Shown one piece after another: positions 46,458 through 58,117 of a stretch of DNA of 64,000 nt. The position numbers and the translations under genes are program-made. Numbering within the stretch: position 1 is the first letter of the stretch; every line of letters starts with the position of its first letter. The stretch comes from Entomortierella parvispora (taxonomy: Eukaryota; Mortierellomycota; Mortierellomycetes; Mortierellales; Mortierellaceae). The notes below the pieces were generated by a model. That model did no database searches. It was not told the origin of the DNA and saw nothing but the letters and a program-made list of their open reading frames with translations. Location: NCBI GenBank assembly GCA_963573315.1, contig OY752148.1, forward strand, positions 1,541,263 to 1,605,262, in the 5' to 3' direction.

Positions 46458-48233
46458 CTAATCGTCCGAGAAACGAATCTTGGTAGGCGCCTTGACCTCG
46501 CCACCAAGATCCTTGAAGTGGTCACCGTAGATAGAGTGGGCCTTTTTCTTAACGGTACCACCAAACTTGCGAAGCTCATCAGGGATCTTGACGCCAGCAT
46601 CGTTCAACACATTGATCAAAGAACCACTGAGACCCTTCTCGTTCACGGTGAAGAAAGTATGGGCAGTTCCTGTCTGACCTCCACGTCCAGTACGTCCAAT
46701 ACGATGGACGTAATCTTCTATCGTCAAGGGGAAGGTGACATTGATAACGTGGGTAATACCGGTGATATCGATACCACGGGCAGCAACATCGGTAGCGACC
46801 AACAGAGGCACAGATCCGTTCTTGAAGGCTTCCAAAGCAGCGGTACGGGTATGTTGGTTCTTGTCTCCGTGAATTCCTCCGACATTAAATCCAGCTCTCT
46901 GGAGGGTCTGCTCAATACGGTCGGCCTCCTTCTTGTACAAAGCGAAGATCAAGATGCGGTTCTTGCGCGACTTGTGGTAGTCCTTCAAAAGCTCTAGGAG
47001 ACGACGCTCTTTGTTGCGGGGATCATCCAAGACTTCGACAATCTGAGTGACATTGGAGGAGGCACCGAGATCAGGGGATCCAATAGTGACCTTGATGGGA
47101 CGGTCCAAAAAGTCACTGGCGAGCTTTCGGACTGACTCTGGCCAAGTGGCACTGAACATAGCGGTCTGACGATCCTTGCGGGTCTTGCGCAAGATGGAGC
47201 GAATAGCCTCCTCAAATCCAGTGTCTAACATGCGATCAGCCTCGTCCAAAACCAAATAGGAGACAGCATCAATGTTGCAGCTTCCATCCTCGAGAAGGTC
47301 CAAAAGACGTCCAGGGGTGGCAACAATAATGTGGACACCGGAGCGAATGGCGCGACGCTGATCATCCTTGGAAACACCTCCATAAATGCAGACACTCTTA
47401 ATTCCAGACGACTTTCCAGCAGCCTCGCACTGCTCCTGAGTCTGCATAGCCAACTCGCGAGTGGGGGAGACAACCAAGACGGTGGGGCCCTTGGGCTTGA
47501 CGTTGAATTCCTTCTGACCGCGAATGTGCATCAAAGCGGGAAGAGTGAAGGCCAAAGTCTTTCCAGAACTATATTCAATGTTCATTATCAATAGCAGATT
47601 AGTTCAAGTATCAAAAAATTAGTTGCATACATGCCAGCGGACAAGTTCTTTTGTAATGAGCTGAAGGACTTACCCAGTCTCGGCAATACCAATGATGTCG
47701 CGACCAGAAAGAACAATGGGCCAGCAGGCAGCCTGAATAGGACTGGGGGCTTTAAAGCCCTTGGTGACATCCAGCATTTCAGGTCTGAAGCCTGCCTCGT
47801 TAAACTTCAGAACAGGCAAGAAATCCTGATCTCCAGAAACATCAATGGTGTTCTCCTTGTAGAAGTCGCGGGCCTGGGTGTTGGTGGTCTTGTTGGTAGA
47901 GGCGTTATAAAACGACTTGACAAGACCGTTTTGAGGTGCAGAGCCGTTGACAACCGTGGCCTTCAAGGGAGCAACGACCTCGACAGCCTTAAGTTTCTTG
48001 AAGGCGGGGGCAGCCTCAGCGGTCTCTTCCTCGACCTTAGACTCCTCTTCGTCATCAGAGGCCTTACGCTTCTTGTCCTTCTTTTCCTTCTTCTCCTTTT
48101 TGTCTTTCTTGTCCTTCTTCTCCTTCTTGTTCTTCTTGTCCTTCTTGGTCATGTCAGAGACGTCCACATCAGCGACCTTCTCCTTCTTCTCCTTCTTGTG
48201 AGCGATGTCCTTGGACATTGTTGATGATGGCAT
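46458..48233 (-). CDS. DBP3: DEAD-box ATP-dependent RNA helicase, Dbp3 type
   Basis: Exons 48233-47674 and 47568-46458 (556 residues; MPSSTMSKD start, or MSKD at 48218). The 105-base intron falls inside motif I, with AETG|SGKT split after GG. The N-terminus is a Lys/Glu/Asp-rich repeat (KKDKKNKKEKKDKKDK-type), a hallmark of Dbp3. All helicase motifs are present in order: Q motif region GFKAPSPIQAACWP, AETGSGKT, PTRELA, TPGR, DEAD, SAT, then ATDVAARGID and HRIGRTGR. It ends TKIRFSDD, like yeast Dbp3. Known role of the family: nucleolar helicase in 35S pre-rRNA processing for the 60S subunit. It is divergent from a DnaJ gene across 313 bases. Assignment to Dbp3 rather than another DEAD-box subfamily rests on the N-terminal repeat and C-terminal end. 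Confidence 0.93.
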
Positions 48234-48546
48234 GTGGGCGGATGAGAGTTTGTGAAAGGGCAAGGACATGCAGACAAAAGAAATGCCTGAGGCCAAGGGG
48301 GAAAAAAAAAAAAAAAATCAACATGTGACTGCTTTAGGAGAATGTACGTGGAAAAAAATACGTACACACTTGAGGGCGAAGTCCCAATCACGTGAAGAGC
48401 TTTTGCATGTGCATGGTCCACAAACATTTCATTACATTCAACCCCCTTCATTTCTTTTGTTCGTCTCGTCATATTCGTCAGCATAAACATTCAGACGACC
48501 CCACCACACTCGCGAGTTATAATATACACCTCATTTTGCCCACGCA
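48234..48546. promoter_or_regulatory. Bidirectional promoter between DBP3 and the DnaJ gene
   Basis: Only 313 bases separate the two ATGs, so the genes almost certainly share regulatory DNA. The segment contains poly(A) at about 48302-48317 and a CT-rich stretch before the DnaJ start. Co-regulation of a ribosome-biogenesis helicase with a chaperone would make sense but is inferred. Confidence 0.65.
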
Positions 48547-50148
48547 ATGGAGGACGAACAGCCCAATTACTACGAACTGCTTGCTGTCGAACCAAACGCC
48601 ACCAAGGATGAAATCCGAAAAGCATACAGAAGACAAGCACTGCTCTTCCACCCGGACAAAATGAAACCCCACATGAAGGAGGAAGCTTCGCAGCACTTTC
48701 AACTCATCAGTGAGGCATATAATGTCCTGTTTGATGGTATGGTCGTAGTCTAGCTATAATTTTTGTTTTTACTTTATTCATGACGAATGCTGACGCTGCC
48801 TCTTCGCGTAATAGATAAAAAGCGTGAACTTTATGACAGATATGGGCCCGCAGGGGTGAAAGCAGGCGGAGACCCTAACCCAGAACCCGAGCCAGACTTT
48901 TTCCACGCTCCAGCTCGGCCTCCAGGCTTTGGATTTGGATTTCGGTCGCCGTTCTTTGATCACCCAGCCATGCACGCGAACTTTTACGGTGGACATCCTG
49001 GATTTCATGGTGCGTCGCCAATTCCGTCATCTTCCTTTTCCAGTAGTGCATTTGATAGCAATGAGGAAATTTTGAGGAATATTTTTGCAGGAGGTGATTA
49101 ACCAACCCTGGACAGGATGACTTCAGTTGGGCCCTTACAAGTATCGAATTACTCCATCTAATTTACCATATGTGTTCCTTTAACTATATCACTCTTAGAA
49201 CAAGCATTTGCAAGTCACCAGAACCCATTCATGCCCCCCTTTGGACATATGAATGACATGTTCGGCGACGATATATTCCGATCTCATTTTGAGCAGCCTC
49301 AGCAACAGCAGCGTCCGACATTGTTCTCGACCTCACCATTCTCAACTCGTCAGACAATGAGCCAAGATTGGACAGGAGCGGGAACAAGTTCGAGCCCGTT
49401 TACAGATTTTGGATCTACCGGGCAATTCAGCTCTTCATCATCTTTTGGAGGAGGGAGGGGAGTAAGCTCGTCTACAAGAACCACAGTTGTGAATGGAATG
49501 CGAACTACAATTACCGAGGTCACAGACGAGCAGGGAGTAACTACAAAGACTATTGAGAATCCAGACGGAACAAAGCAGGTCTTTGTGAATGGTCAGCCTA
49601 CTGCAATAGGAGGAGGTGAGCCACCCCGGAATATTGAAGGAAATCGCCGACAGCCAATATACATCGATGATGACGATGATCAGGCACACGGAGGAGGAGG
49701 GGGTGGAGGGAGAAGGTCAGCTGGCGGATATCACTCTAGCCGCTCAGGTGGTAGGCAAAATAGCGTCAGCGGTAATCGTGCTGATTTCGACGTCAGACAA
49801 AGCCCAGCCTCGTCCCATGCCAGAGGATTCCCACCAGCGGCTGATCAAAGCCGACGAACCAGAACTACTGCAACAGAGCCGGTCGTGATCGTATTGGACG
49901 AAGATGAGGACGAAAATATGTACGAGGATTTCTCCAGGGATACACGGGAGGAGAGTGGTAGTGCCAGACGGCAGCATTTCGTTGCGGACGACCAAGATGA
50001 TGATCCTAACCTATTCCATCCTCGAATGGGGCGTGGACAAAGTAGGTATCCTGAGGGCATCTACGTGCAGCAATATTACTTATCTCTATAATTAACTGGC
50101 GACCATTCTTGTTCATCCATAGCGTTGCGAGGAAATTCACCTCACTGA
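48547..50148 (+). CDS. DnaJ (Hsp40) co-chaperone, DNAJB6-like
   Basis: Exons 48547-48736, 48815-49093, 49199-50041 and probably 50123-50148 (445 residues). Residues 5-75 are a J domain with YYELLAVEPNATKDEIRKAYR, the catalytic HPD (LLFHPDKM) and AYNVLFDDKKRELYDRYG. A Gly/Phe/Pro-rich region follows (FGFGFRSPFFDH), then a segment STRTTVVNGMRTTITEV and KTIENPDGTKQVFVNG that resembles the C-terminal region of DNAJB2/DNAJB6 proteins; the rest is disordered and acidic. No zinc-finger or type-I CTD. The last intron (donor GTAGGT at 50042, TTAAC branch, acceptor CATAG at 50122) gives the end GQTLRGNSPH; if it is retained, the frame stops at 50091 instead (453 residues). J-domain proteins stimulate Hsp70 ATPase; an unrelated HSPA12-like gene lies next door. 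Confidence 0.9.
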
Positions 50149-50912
50149 GGAGAGCTGAACGAGGTGGAGGTTCCCATAGACTGTCCATAGTTTGCGTATT
50201 TGCACGGTTCAATACCAGCACAGGCTTTTGCCGCACATGCTTTTTCTGATGCAAGTAAAGTGGTCCGTGGGATGTGAGCAGGAAGGGAAAACTGGCACCC
50301 AGCAGCAACAAGTCCAAAGCTCCATGTGCTGAGAAGGCGACTGGGCCAGGGGCAGCCTATTTTTGTGGCGGTGCGGGTGAATGAGTCTAAGACCAAAGCT
50401 ATTCTTAGCCGGCCTTGTCTGGCCCTGTCCGGTGAGTGGCGGAGATGAGGAAGAAAAGGAAAAGAACGAGAGCGAGACGCTGGGGTGAGGCAGTGCCCCT
50501 GACCGTGCAGCTGTGGCTGCCTGCTGCACAATAAAAAGGCGCCGTTGGTCATCTTTTTCTCGCTTCTTCCTTTTTGCATTTGTCAACGGTCCATTGCCCA
50601 AGCATCCTCATCACAATCTCGTCGGCCATCCTGAGCAAAGTCAAAAAGGTAAATGACAAACTGACAAACCATTCGTCCCTCTTTTTGCGGTCCGACTAAA
50701 ACGACCACCAACCCAACATCTCACCCGCCCTTTTTCTCTTTCTCTTTTTCGGTTTTGCCTTTTTCTTTTCTTTTTTTTTCTTTCTTCCCACCCTGTGACC
50801 CACAGCCCAGCAAACACATATACACACATACGTTCACTCTCTCGCACTAAATTCGCCTTTGAAAAACCCGCGCTTCAACTCTTCTCTTCCTTTCCTGCAA
50901 CAACACTTGACC
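50149..50912. other. Intergenic, upstream of the Hsp70-like gene
   Basis: The first 450 bases are mixed sequence. 50720-50800 is very T/C-rich, followed by a leader with CACACATA repeats before the ATG at 50913. No gene seen. Confidence 0.55.
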
Positions 50913-53408
50913 ATGGCAGCCAACGGCGACGTCCCTGCTCATATTGCGCAACAGCGCCAGCTCTACCACGCTGCCCTCCAGAAGCAGAATGCTGGCGGAA
51001 ATGGATATCCCTCACCCCCTCCCGGCAGTAGCGGATATCCTCAACAACAGCAGCAACAATACCAACAGCAACAATACTATCAGCAGCAACAGCAGCAACA
51101 GCCTTCTGCCGGATACGGAGGCGCTGGAGGTGTACAGCCTGGCCAGGGCTATGACAACTATAGTGGCCAGATGGATGCTCAGCAGCTTCAATACTACCAG
51201 CAGCAGCAACAACAGCAACAGTACCAGCAATACCAGCAACAACAGGTTCAGCAACCACCACCACAACAACAATTCCAGCAGTCTCCTGGTGCTGCTCCTG
51301 CGACAGTGTCGATTCAGCCCCTTTCGTACAGTCGCCATTCGGCCTCTCCTCCATCACAGCAACAGGCTCTCCCCCAACAACAACAACAACAGCTCCAGCC
51401 CGCTGCTGCTCAGGTGCAGATGCAATCGCGCCCAAGTGCGGCCGTGGGTGGAGAGTACCCTCTGTTGGTGGCCATTGATTTCGGTAGGTTTCCTCAGTGC
51501 TTAAAGACGAATGATTGTCTACAATTAGTCTTACCCTTTTTAATATTTGAATAGGCACGACATTTTCTGGCGTTGCTTACGCCTTCAAATCCAACGGTGA
51601 GGTGCTCGAGATGACAACATGGTAAGGACATCTGGAATGCATCCCGCAGCTCCAAAGATGAGCCCCAGCACAGCCAACAGACACAAACACACAAAAACAA
51701 CCAACAGAAAACGCTTGCCCCTATCCTTTGCCAGCAGCGAGGCAGTGCAAGGCGACGCGTCAACCTTGTCGGCTCAGAGGACTACAACTCACCCTCTTCT
51801 TTGTTTCTGAACTAGGCCCCATCAGGCCAACCTTTACGGAAAGGTACCTACCGTCAGCGCCTACAGCAAGGAGAATGACCGCATGCACTCGTGGGGATAC
51901 GCTGCCAAGGCTGCGATGTTGACGCCCAACGGCCGCAACTTGGATTTACTCCAAAAGTTCAAGTTGTTCCTCGACAATGATCTTGCCCCCTATCTTCCCC
52001 CTCTGCCCAGAACTATCAATCCCCAGACTGCAATTAGCGACTACCTGCGGGCTGTGCATGAGCATGCCATTGGCGAGATTATCAAAAACACCTCTGGAGC
52101 TATTGTTGACACGCGCCAGATTCAATACTGCTTGACTGTGCCCGCCATGTGGACTGACAATGCCAAGGGTGTGATGCGCCAGACAGCGATCCAAGCAGGA
52201 TTAATCCAACCGACAGATCCTCCCCACCGGCTATTGCTCGTCTCGGAACCCGAGGCTGCTGCAATGTACTGCGAAAAGAAGTGCGAGCAGTTCAACCTGC
52301 GTCATGGTGATCGGTTCATGATTTGCGATGCTGGTGGTACGTGTTGAATTCAAAAAAAGGTTCCTTTTTTTGTTTTGTCTGTTTTACTCACAATATTATC
52401 TTTATCTTTGCAGGTGGTACTGTGGATTTGATTGTCTTCCAAGTCGACTACAGCTCTGGTACTCGTCGCTTGATCGAAGTGACTCGTGGCTCTGGTGCCA
52501 GTTGCGGATCTGGATTCTTGGACGAGAACTTTTCAAGGCTGGTGAACTATAAGCTCCAGCGATACGACCTCCAGCCCAAGGCGTGGGCTCAGATCATGGA
52601 AGAGTTTGTGTTCTCACACAAGCCTCAGTTCGACGGCGATGATGATTCCTTCATCTCGATGCCATCGTCTGTTGGAAACATTGTAGATCTGGACATGCGA
52701 CTCGAGGATGGACTGTTGGCGATATCAGCCCAGGAGATGCGCGAGCAGGTGTTTGACCCTGTTGTGAACCAGGTCCTGGGTCTGATCGATGGCCAGCTTC
52801 AACAGGCGCAGCAGTGCTCAGCTATCTTCTTGGTTGGTGGTTTTGGATCGTCGCCTTATCTCCACAAGCGTGTCCAACAAGAGTTTGAAAACAGAGTGCC
52901 ATTGATCCGGTATCCTCCCCGTCCAGATTTGGCGGTTGTTCGTGGTGCAGTCTACCACGGATTGATTCACCAACCTATCCAGGCACGTGTGGCCCGTCGC
53001 TGGTACGGCGTCGATACGACACGCCCTTACAAGGCGGGCGATCCAGTGGAGAAGAAGTACATGCAGGACGGCAAATACCGAGTCCGAGATGGCTTCTCGA
53101 TCTTTGTGCGACCTGGACAGTCGATTGCGGTGGATGAGTGCATCAGCAAGAAGTATATTACACACAAGTACCCAGAACCCCTGTCTTCGCCACTGTTTGT
53201 TTACAATGGCGAGAACACTCCCGAATTTGTTGATTCGCCTGGTGTCCAAAAGCTGTGTGACTTTACGATCCCATTGCCACATATGCCTGGCGCGCCTCCT
53301 GGCACGCCCGTGATCTTTACGCTTCGGATGTACTTTGGAACGACGGAATTGAAGGCCGAGGCTGTGTTTGAGAGTGGCGAGGTGATCTCGACGTTGTGCC
53401 GGTTCTAA
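50913..53408 (+). CDS. Hsp70-like (HSPA12-type) ATPase with N-terminal Gln-rich prion-like domain
   Basis: Exons 50913-51483, 51555-51621, 51816-52336 and 52414-53408 (717 residues). The ATG at 50913 lies in GACCATGG. Residues 1-185 are low-complexity (Q runs, with GYPQQQ and YYQQQ repeats), then the actin-like ATPase fold starts: phosphate 1 motif LVAIDFGTTFSGVAYAF, connect 1 region SEPEAAAMY, phosphate 2 ICDAGGGTVDLIVF, adenosine motif FLVGGFGSSPYL and connect 2 RGAVYHGL. The substrate-binding beta domain of true Hsp70s is missing, as in HSPA12A/B, and the C-terminus (about 560-717) is a short beta-rich region. The family binds ATP; its cellular role in fungi is poorly known. The Q-rich head fits a prion-like or assembly-prone domain (inference). 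Confidence 0.9.
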
Positions 53409-55220
53409 AAGGAAGGACTAGAACAGCCACGAGGTTTATAAAAAAAGGACTTTTTGCTTTTCTGACCGTCTTCACTCAGCAGCAAAAAGGAGGCTTTTGT
53501 AGAAAATTTGCCATCCCCACATACCACAGTCTACTATAATATTTGAAGTCATAAAAGTCCATCCATTTTCCCTTTTCATTTCCGGGCTGAGAGTGGTGAT
53601 GAATCCTTTGTGGAGAAGGGCCCAAGACGATGAAGGATCCAGGGATCCATGAGTTTTGGTGGCAGCCAATCATGTTGTTGGGGAAATGAAGGAAAGTTCA
53701 GGTCAGGTGGCGTGTCGGTGTCAGCCAACGTTGGGTGAAACCGGCCGATGGAGAGGAATGAAAGGAATCAGGAACCACCCAAGAGGCGGACAGGGAAGGG
53801 GGTCAAGTTGGAGAAGACATTGTTCAGCTCTCTACTTCGCTTGAGGTTGCATGGCCGCAGAGTATTCTAAAACACGGCAGTTGAATAGACCCGGAGGATC
53901 TTTAAAGTTTCTCATTGAGAGTCTCGATGGAGTGGGGATGTTTGTTACCAAAAATCATTGAGCGGGAAAAGATGAAGAGGACACACAATCAGTTGAGCGA
54001 TTTTTTTTTGTATTGAAAAATGAAAGAGATAAACCCCCCCTGACACTGCTGAGGGGTGGCACCAAGGAAGACATGCGAAAGAGAGGACAAGGCACAGAAG
54101 AGCCACAAGGGGGCCAACCAGATCAAGGTTCATAGATAACGAACAAAGATTCGTTGCAGTCTCCATTGTTTGGCAGTCCACCGAGGGTGTGGCGTGGATG
54201 ATGTGAGGCAAGTCAAAGAAGCAATTGTCGTCGAGAGAGGAATGAAAAGATCTGACAGATATGATCTCCCCGGAAGATCTCTAGTGTTTTTTGGGGAAAG
54301 CAGGCAGATCGACTGCCAGCCCAACTCAGCCAGCAGCCAGCCAGAGCGACGGGCAGCGAGGTGATCAGCAGCAGACGGAGTTCGGTGTCCGAACCCGAGC
54401 CATGGATGGTGGGAGTGGAGAAAGGCCAAAGATGGGTTTTATCTCTGCTCAATGGAGAGAGTTCCCCAAATCCTAATCCGCATTTTCAAATCAGAATCAG
54501 CCAGGGATTCCAGTTGTATTCACAATGTATTCAATCGTCAGTCAGTCAGTGAATCAGTCATTCACTCAGTCGACCAGTCAACAGTCAACCAGGCAGTCGG
54601 CCAGTCGGTTCAACAAGAGAAAAGCGGATGAACCAAACGCCAGTGAGGGAGGGTGGGCGCTGACGATGATGATGATGATGATGGTGGGGTACAGTAGTCG
54701 GGTATGGAGTGTGGAGCGCAGAGGGGAGGGAGGCAGCAAAGAGGCAGAACGGTCCTTCTCGACTCATCGTTTGTGTCCAACTCTCTTGCTCTGCTCACGC
54801 ACCTCCTCCGCTCCCCTGAGTGCCCTCTCGAATCCGCCGTCCCTTTCTTTTCTTGCTTTTCTACCCCTCTTCGCCTCTTCTCTTTTCTTCTTTTCTCTTT
54901 TCTTCTTCAGAAACTCCTCTCCTCCTCTCCTCCCCTCTCCCCTCCTACGCCCTCTCCCCTCCTACTCTCATTCTCTTTCCGCTTTCTCATTCACCCTTCT
55001 CATTCCCTGCCTTTTCCCATTCGGTAAGTTCAGTCGCCATCCCTCCTCCTCCACAAAATGTCATTTTGTATCCATTTATATCCTCCCACGCGATTTCACC
55101 ACTACGTCCTCTTCGATGATGAAAATGATGAAAAGGTTGAAAATGATATCCCCGTTCTAACCAAAATGTATGCTTCCGTTCTCCTGTAGATATCCTCCTT
55201 ATCCTCCTTTATACCTAAAC
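53409..55220. other. 1.8-kb intergenic region upstream of acetyl-CoA synthetase
   Basis: No supported gene. It contains CAGTCAGT repeats near 54537-54600, a GATGAT run near 54664-54682, and a long pyrimidine tract at 54780-55020 that probably includes the leader. A 5' untranslated intron is possible: a GT occurs after CCATTCG at 55024 and an AG at 55191. Confidence 0.5.
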
Positions 55221-57867
55221 ATGTCTGCCGAAGAAGAAATCCTCCACCCCGTCCCCGAGAGACTTCTCGACCCCTCCCAATGCCCCGAGCCCTATGTCAA
55301 GTCCATGGAGCAGTACAAGGAAATGCATCGCCAGAGTATCGAGAATCCCGACGAGTTCTTTGGCAAGGTACGGACTTATGATTATGCAATTCATGGGTTC
55401 CCTCTTGCTCCCTTCCAAAAGTGAGCCGGGATCCCGGCTCTCTAGTTTTGTGGTCCGTTACAGTAGTCGGTTGGATACCTGCTACGGATCAAAATGGGAG
55501 GGAAAAAAAGAGCACAAAGAGCCAATGTCCGCACGCCGAGGGGGATAGATGCAACGCAGGGCTTGGACTAAGCCCTGGGGAGAAGTACACCGCCAGATCA
55601 GGCAACAGGTCGAGCAGGGTCCGAAATGGGTCCCAAGAGAGGAGCAAAGTGAACATTGGCCGAGGCTGGGGAGGTCGTGTCGCCACTGATTTTTGACCCC
55701 CCGTGATTTTTTTTTCTGGGGGAAAAAAATCCTCGAGTCCGTTCCTTATCAAAATCCAGTTCGATCCTCTCATTGGGTTTCTGGTGCCTGAGCTGACTAG
55801 GGCCGGTGTCTGAGGACTTGGTCTGATCCTCTTCAACTTTTAACACCCAAAGATCCCGTTCACTCACCAAACTCCTCCTTTTCATGATCTCAATTACCTT
55901 AGATGGCCACCGAGCTCCTCTCCTGGTCCAAGCCTTTCCATACCGTCCAGTACGGTGGTCTCGAACACGGCGATACTGCCTGGTTCCTTGATGGTCAATT
56001 GAACGCTTCCTACAACTGCGTGGATCGTCATGCTTTGGCTGACCCAGAAAAGGTACGTTCCCTTCTTTCGCCTCCCTACACTGTTTGAATGGTTTTCAGG
56101 GATGGGAAAATCTTCAAAAAAAAAGTCTCGAAAAAAGTACGGAGCGGGAGGCCAAAGCACTAACCATTCAACTCTCCCTCGGTCCAATGCCAGATCGCCA
56201 TCATTTACGAGGCGGATGAGCCCAATCAGTCCGAAAACATCACATACGGCGAGTTGCTCCGCAAGGTCAGTCAGTTGGCTGGCGCCCTCCGGGCCCGCGG
56301 TATCCGCAAGGGCGACACTGTTGCCATCTACATGCCCATGATTCCGGAGGCCATTGTTGCTTTCTTGGCCTGCGCCCGCATTGGTGCTCTTCACTCGGTT
56401 GTCTTTGCTGGATTCTCTGCCGAGGCTCTCCGCGATCGTGTCCAGGATGCTCAGTGCAGATTGGTTCTGACTTCCGATCAGGGTAAGCGCGGCGGAAAGT
56501 CGATCGAGACCAAGAAGATTGTCGATGAAGCCCTCAAGACCTGCCCCTCGGTTGAGACCGTTATTGTTTGTCAGCGCACCGGTGCTGATGTTCCCATGAC
56601 GGAAGGCCGCGACTTCTGGTGGAATGACGAGTGCTGCAAGCGCATCAACTACCTCACTCCTGAGCCCATGAACTCTGAAGATCCCCTTTTCCTCCTCTAT
56701 ACCTCCGGCTCAACCGGCACCCCCAAAGGAGTGATGCACACCACTGCTGGATACCTCTTGGGCGCTGCTGCAACCGTCAAGTACGTCTTTGATTACCATC
56801 CGGGTGATATCTTTGCCTGCATGGCTGACGTTGGCTGGATCACTGGACACTCCTACATTGTCTACGGACCTTTGGCCTTGGGTGCGACCACTGTCTTGTT
56901 CGAGTCCATTCCCACATACCCCACCCCTGCTCGTTACTGGGAGTTGATTGCCAAGCACAAGATTACTCAGTTCTACACCGCCCCCACTGCCATCCGTGCT
57001 CTTCGTCGCTTGGGTGACGAGTGGGTCGAAGGTCATGACTTGTCTAGCCTCCGTGTCCTCGGAACTGTTGGAGAGCCTATTAACCCCGAGGCTTGGAACT
57101 GGTACAACGAGAAGGTCGGTAAGGGTCGCTGCGCCATTGTCGACACCTACTGGCAGACCGAGACCGGATCGCACATTGTGACTCCCTTGCCCGGCGCCAT
57201 CCCCACCAAGGCCGGTTCTGCCACTGTTCCTTTCTTTGGTATTGACTTGGCTATCTTGGACCCCGTCACTGGCAAGGAGTTGGTTGGTAACGATGTCACT
57301 GGTGTTCTCGCTGTCAAGAAGGCTTGGCCCTCAATTGCTCGCACTGTCTACAACAACCACCAGCGCTACCTGGAGACTTACCTCAAGCCATACGCTGGAT
57401 ACTACTTCACTGGCGACGGTGCTACCCGTGACAAGGATGGATACATCTGGGTCCGTGGCCGTGTTGATGATGTTATCAACGTCTCTGGACATCGTCTGTC
57501 GACCGCAGAGATTGAGTCTGCATTGATCATGCATCACTCTGTCGCCGAGACGGCCGTCATTGGTGCTGCCGACGAGGTGACGGGTCAATGCATTCACGCC
57601 TTCGTGTGCTTGAAGCCCGGTATTTCGAGTCATTCAAACGATCTCAGCAAGGAGTTGGTTCTCCAGGTCCGCAAGGTCATTGGACCCTTTGCCGCCCCCA
57701 AGAAGATCTACATTGTCGAGGATCTCCCCAAGACCCGTTCCGGAAAGTTGATGCGCCGCATCTTGCGCAAGATCATTGCCGGCGAGTCGGACTCTCTCGG
57801 TGATATCTCCACACTTGCTGACCCCAGTGTTGTCGATGTCTTGATTGCCAAGGTTGCCAAGGCCTAA
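55221..57867 (+). CDS. ACS1: Acetyl-CoA synthetase (acetate-CoA ligase)
   Basis: Exons 55221-55367, 55903-56052 and 56194-57867 (656 residues, usual length for Acs). All splice junctions are phase 0. Adenylation motifs: [15 protein letters not shown] (about residue 266), [64 protein letters not shown] and the C-terminal [15 protein letters not shown] with the catalytic Lys (about residue 618), the residue that is reversibly acetylated in the family. The enzyme makes acetyl-CoA from acetate, ATP and CoA for lipid synthesis, histone acetylation and growth on C2 compounds. No signal or mitochondrial presequence, so cytosolic/nuclear. Intron 1 is 535 bases, the longest of this gene, and carries an 18-base perfect palindrome. 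The gene symbol follows common fungal usage. Confidence 0.95.
55423..55440. repeat. 18-base perfect palindrome in intron 1 of acetyl-CoA synthetase
   Basis: GAGCCGGGATCCCGGCTC reads the same on both strands. It lies 56 bases after the start of intron 1, so it could form a tight RNA hairpin or be a dyad site for a dimeric DNA-binding protein. It contains CCGG cores resembling binuclear zinc-cluster half sites, but none is verified. Confidence 0.85.
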
Positions 57868-57909
57868 AGTGAAAAAGGAAGATCGGAAATCATGTACTTT
57901 ATATACTTC

Positions 57910-57915
57910 AATAAA
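57910..57915 (+). terminator. AATAAA polyadenylation signal of acetyl-CoA synthetase
   Basis: AATAAA 43 bases after the stop codon, in a T/A-rich context. The next gene on the opposite strand ends at 58118, leaving about 200 bases for both 3' ends. Confidence 0.55.
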
Positions 57916-58117
57916 AAGAATCACAAATCAAGTAGACTTGGCCAGTACTGTTGTTGTAGTGGTGGCGGTGGTGGCTCCCGGCCTGGATCTTGTTCACGAT
58001 TTGGTGATCTCGTTTGGGTTTCATGCAGGACATGAACTCTGCACTTGGAAAACATGATGACTCACTTGCACATTTCGTGATGTTACAAATCTTTTTATTT
58101 TTTTTGCCTCTCATTGC

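Noticed and set aside
46518-46997. 159-codon frame opposite the helicase gene
   Set aside because: Antisense shadow of strongly conserved helicase motifs.
17755-57867. Possible metabolic cluster (dioxygenase plus acetyl-CoA synthetase)
   Set aside because: The genes are 36 kb apart with unrelated genes between, and there is no polyketide, peptide or terpene synthase.
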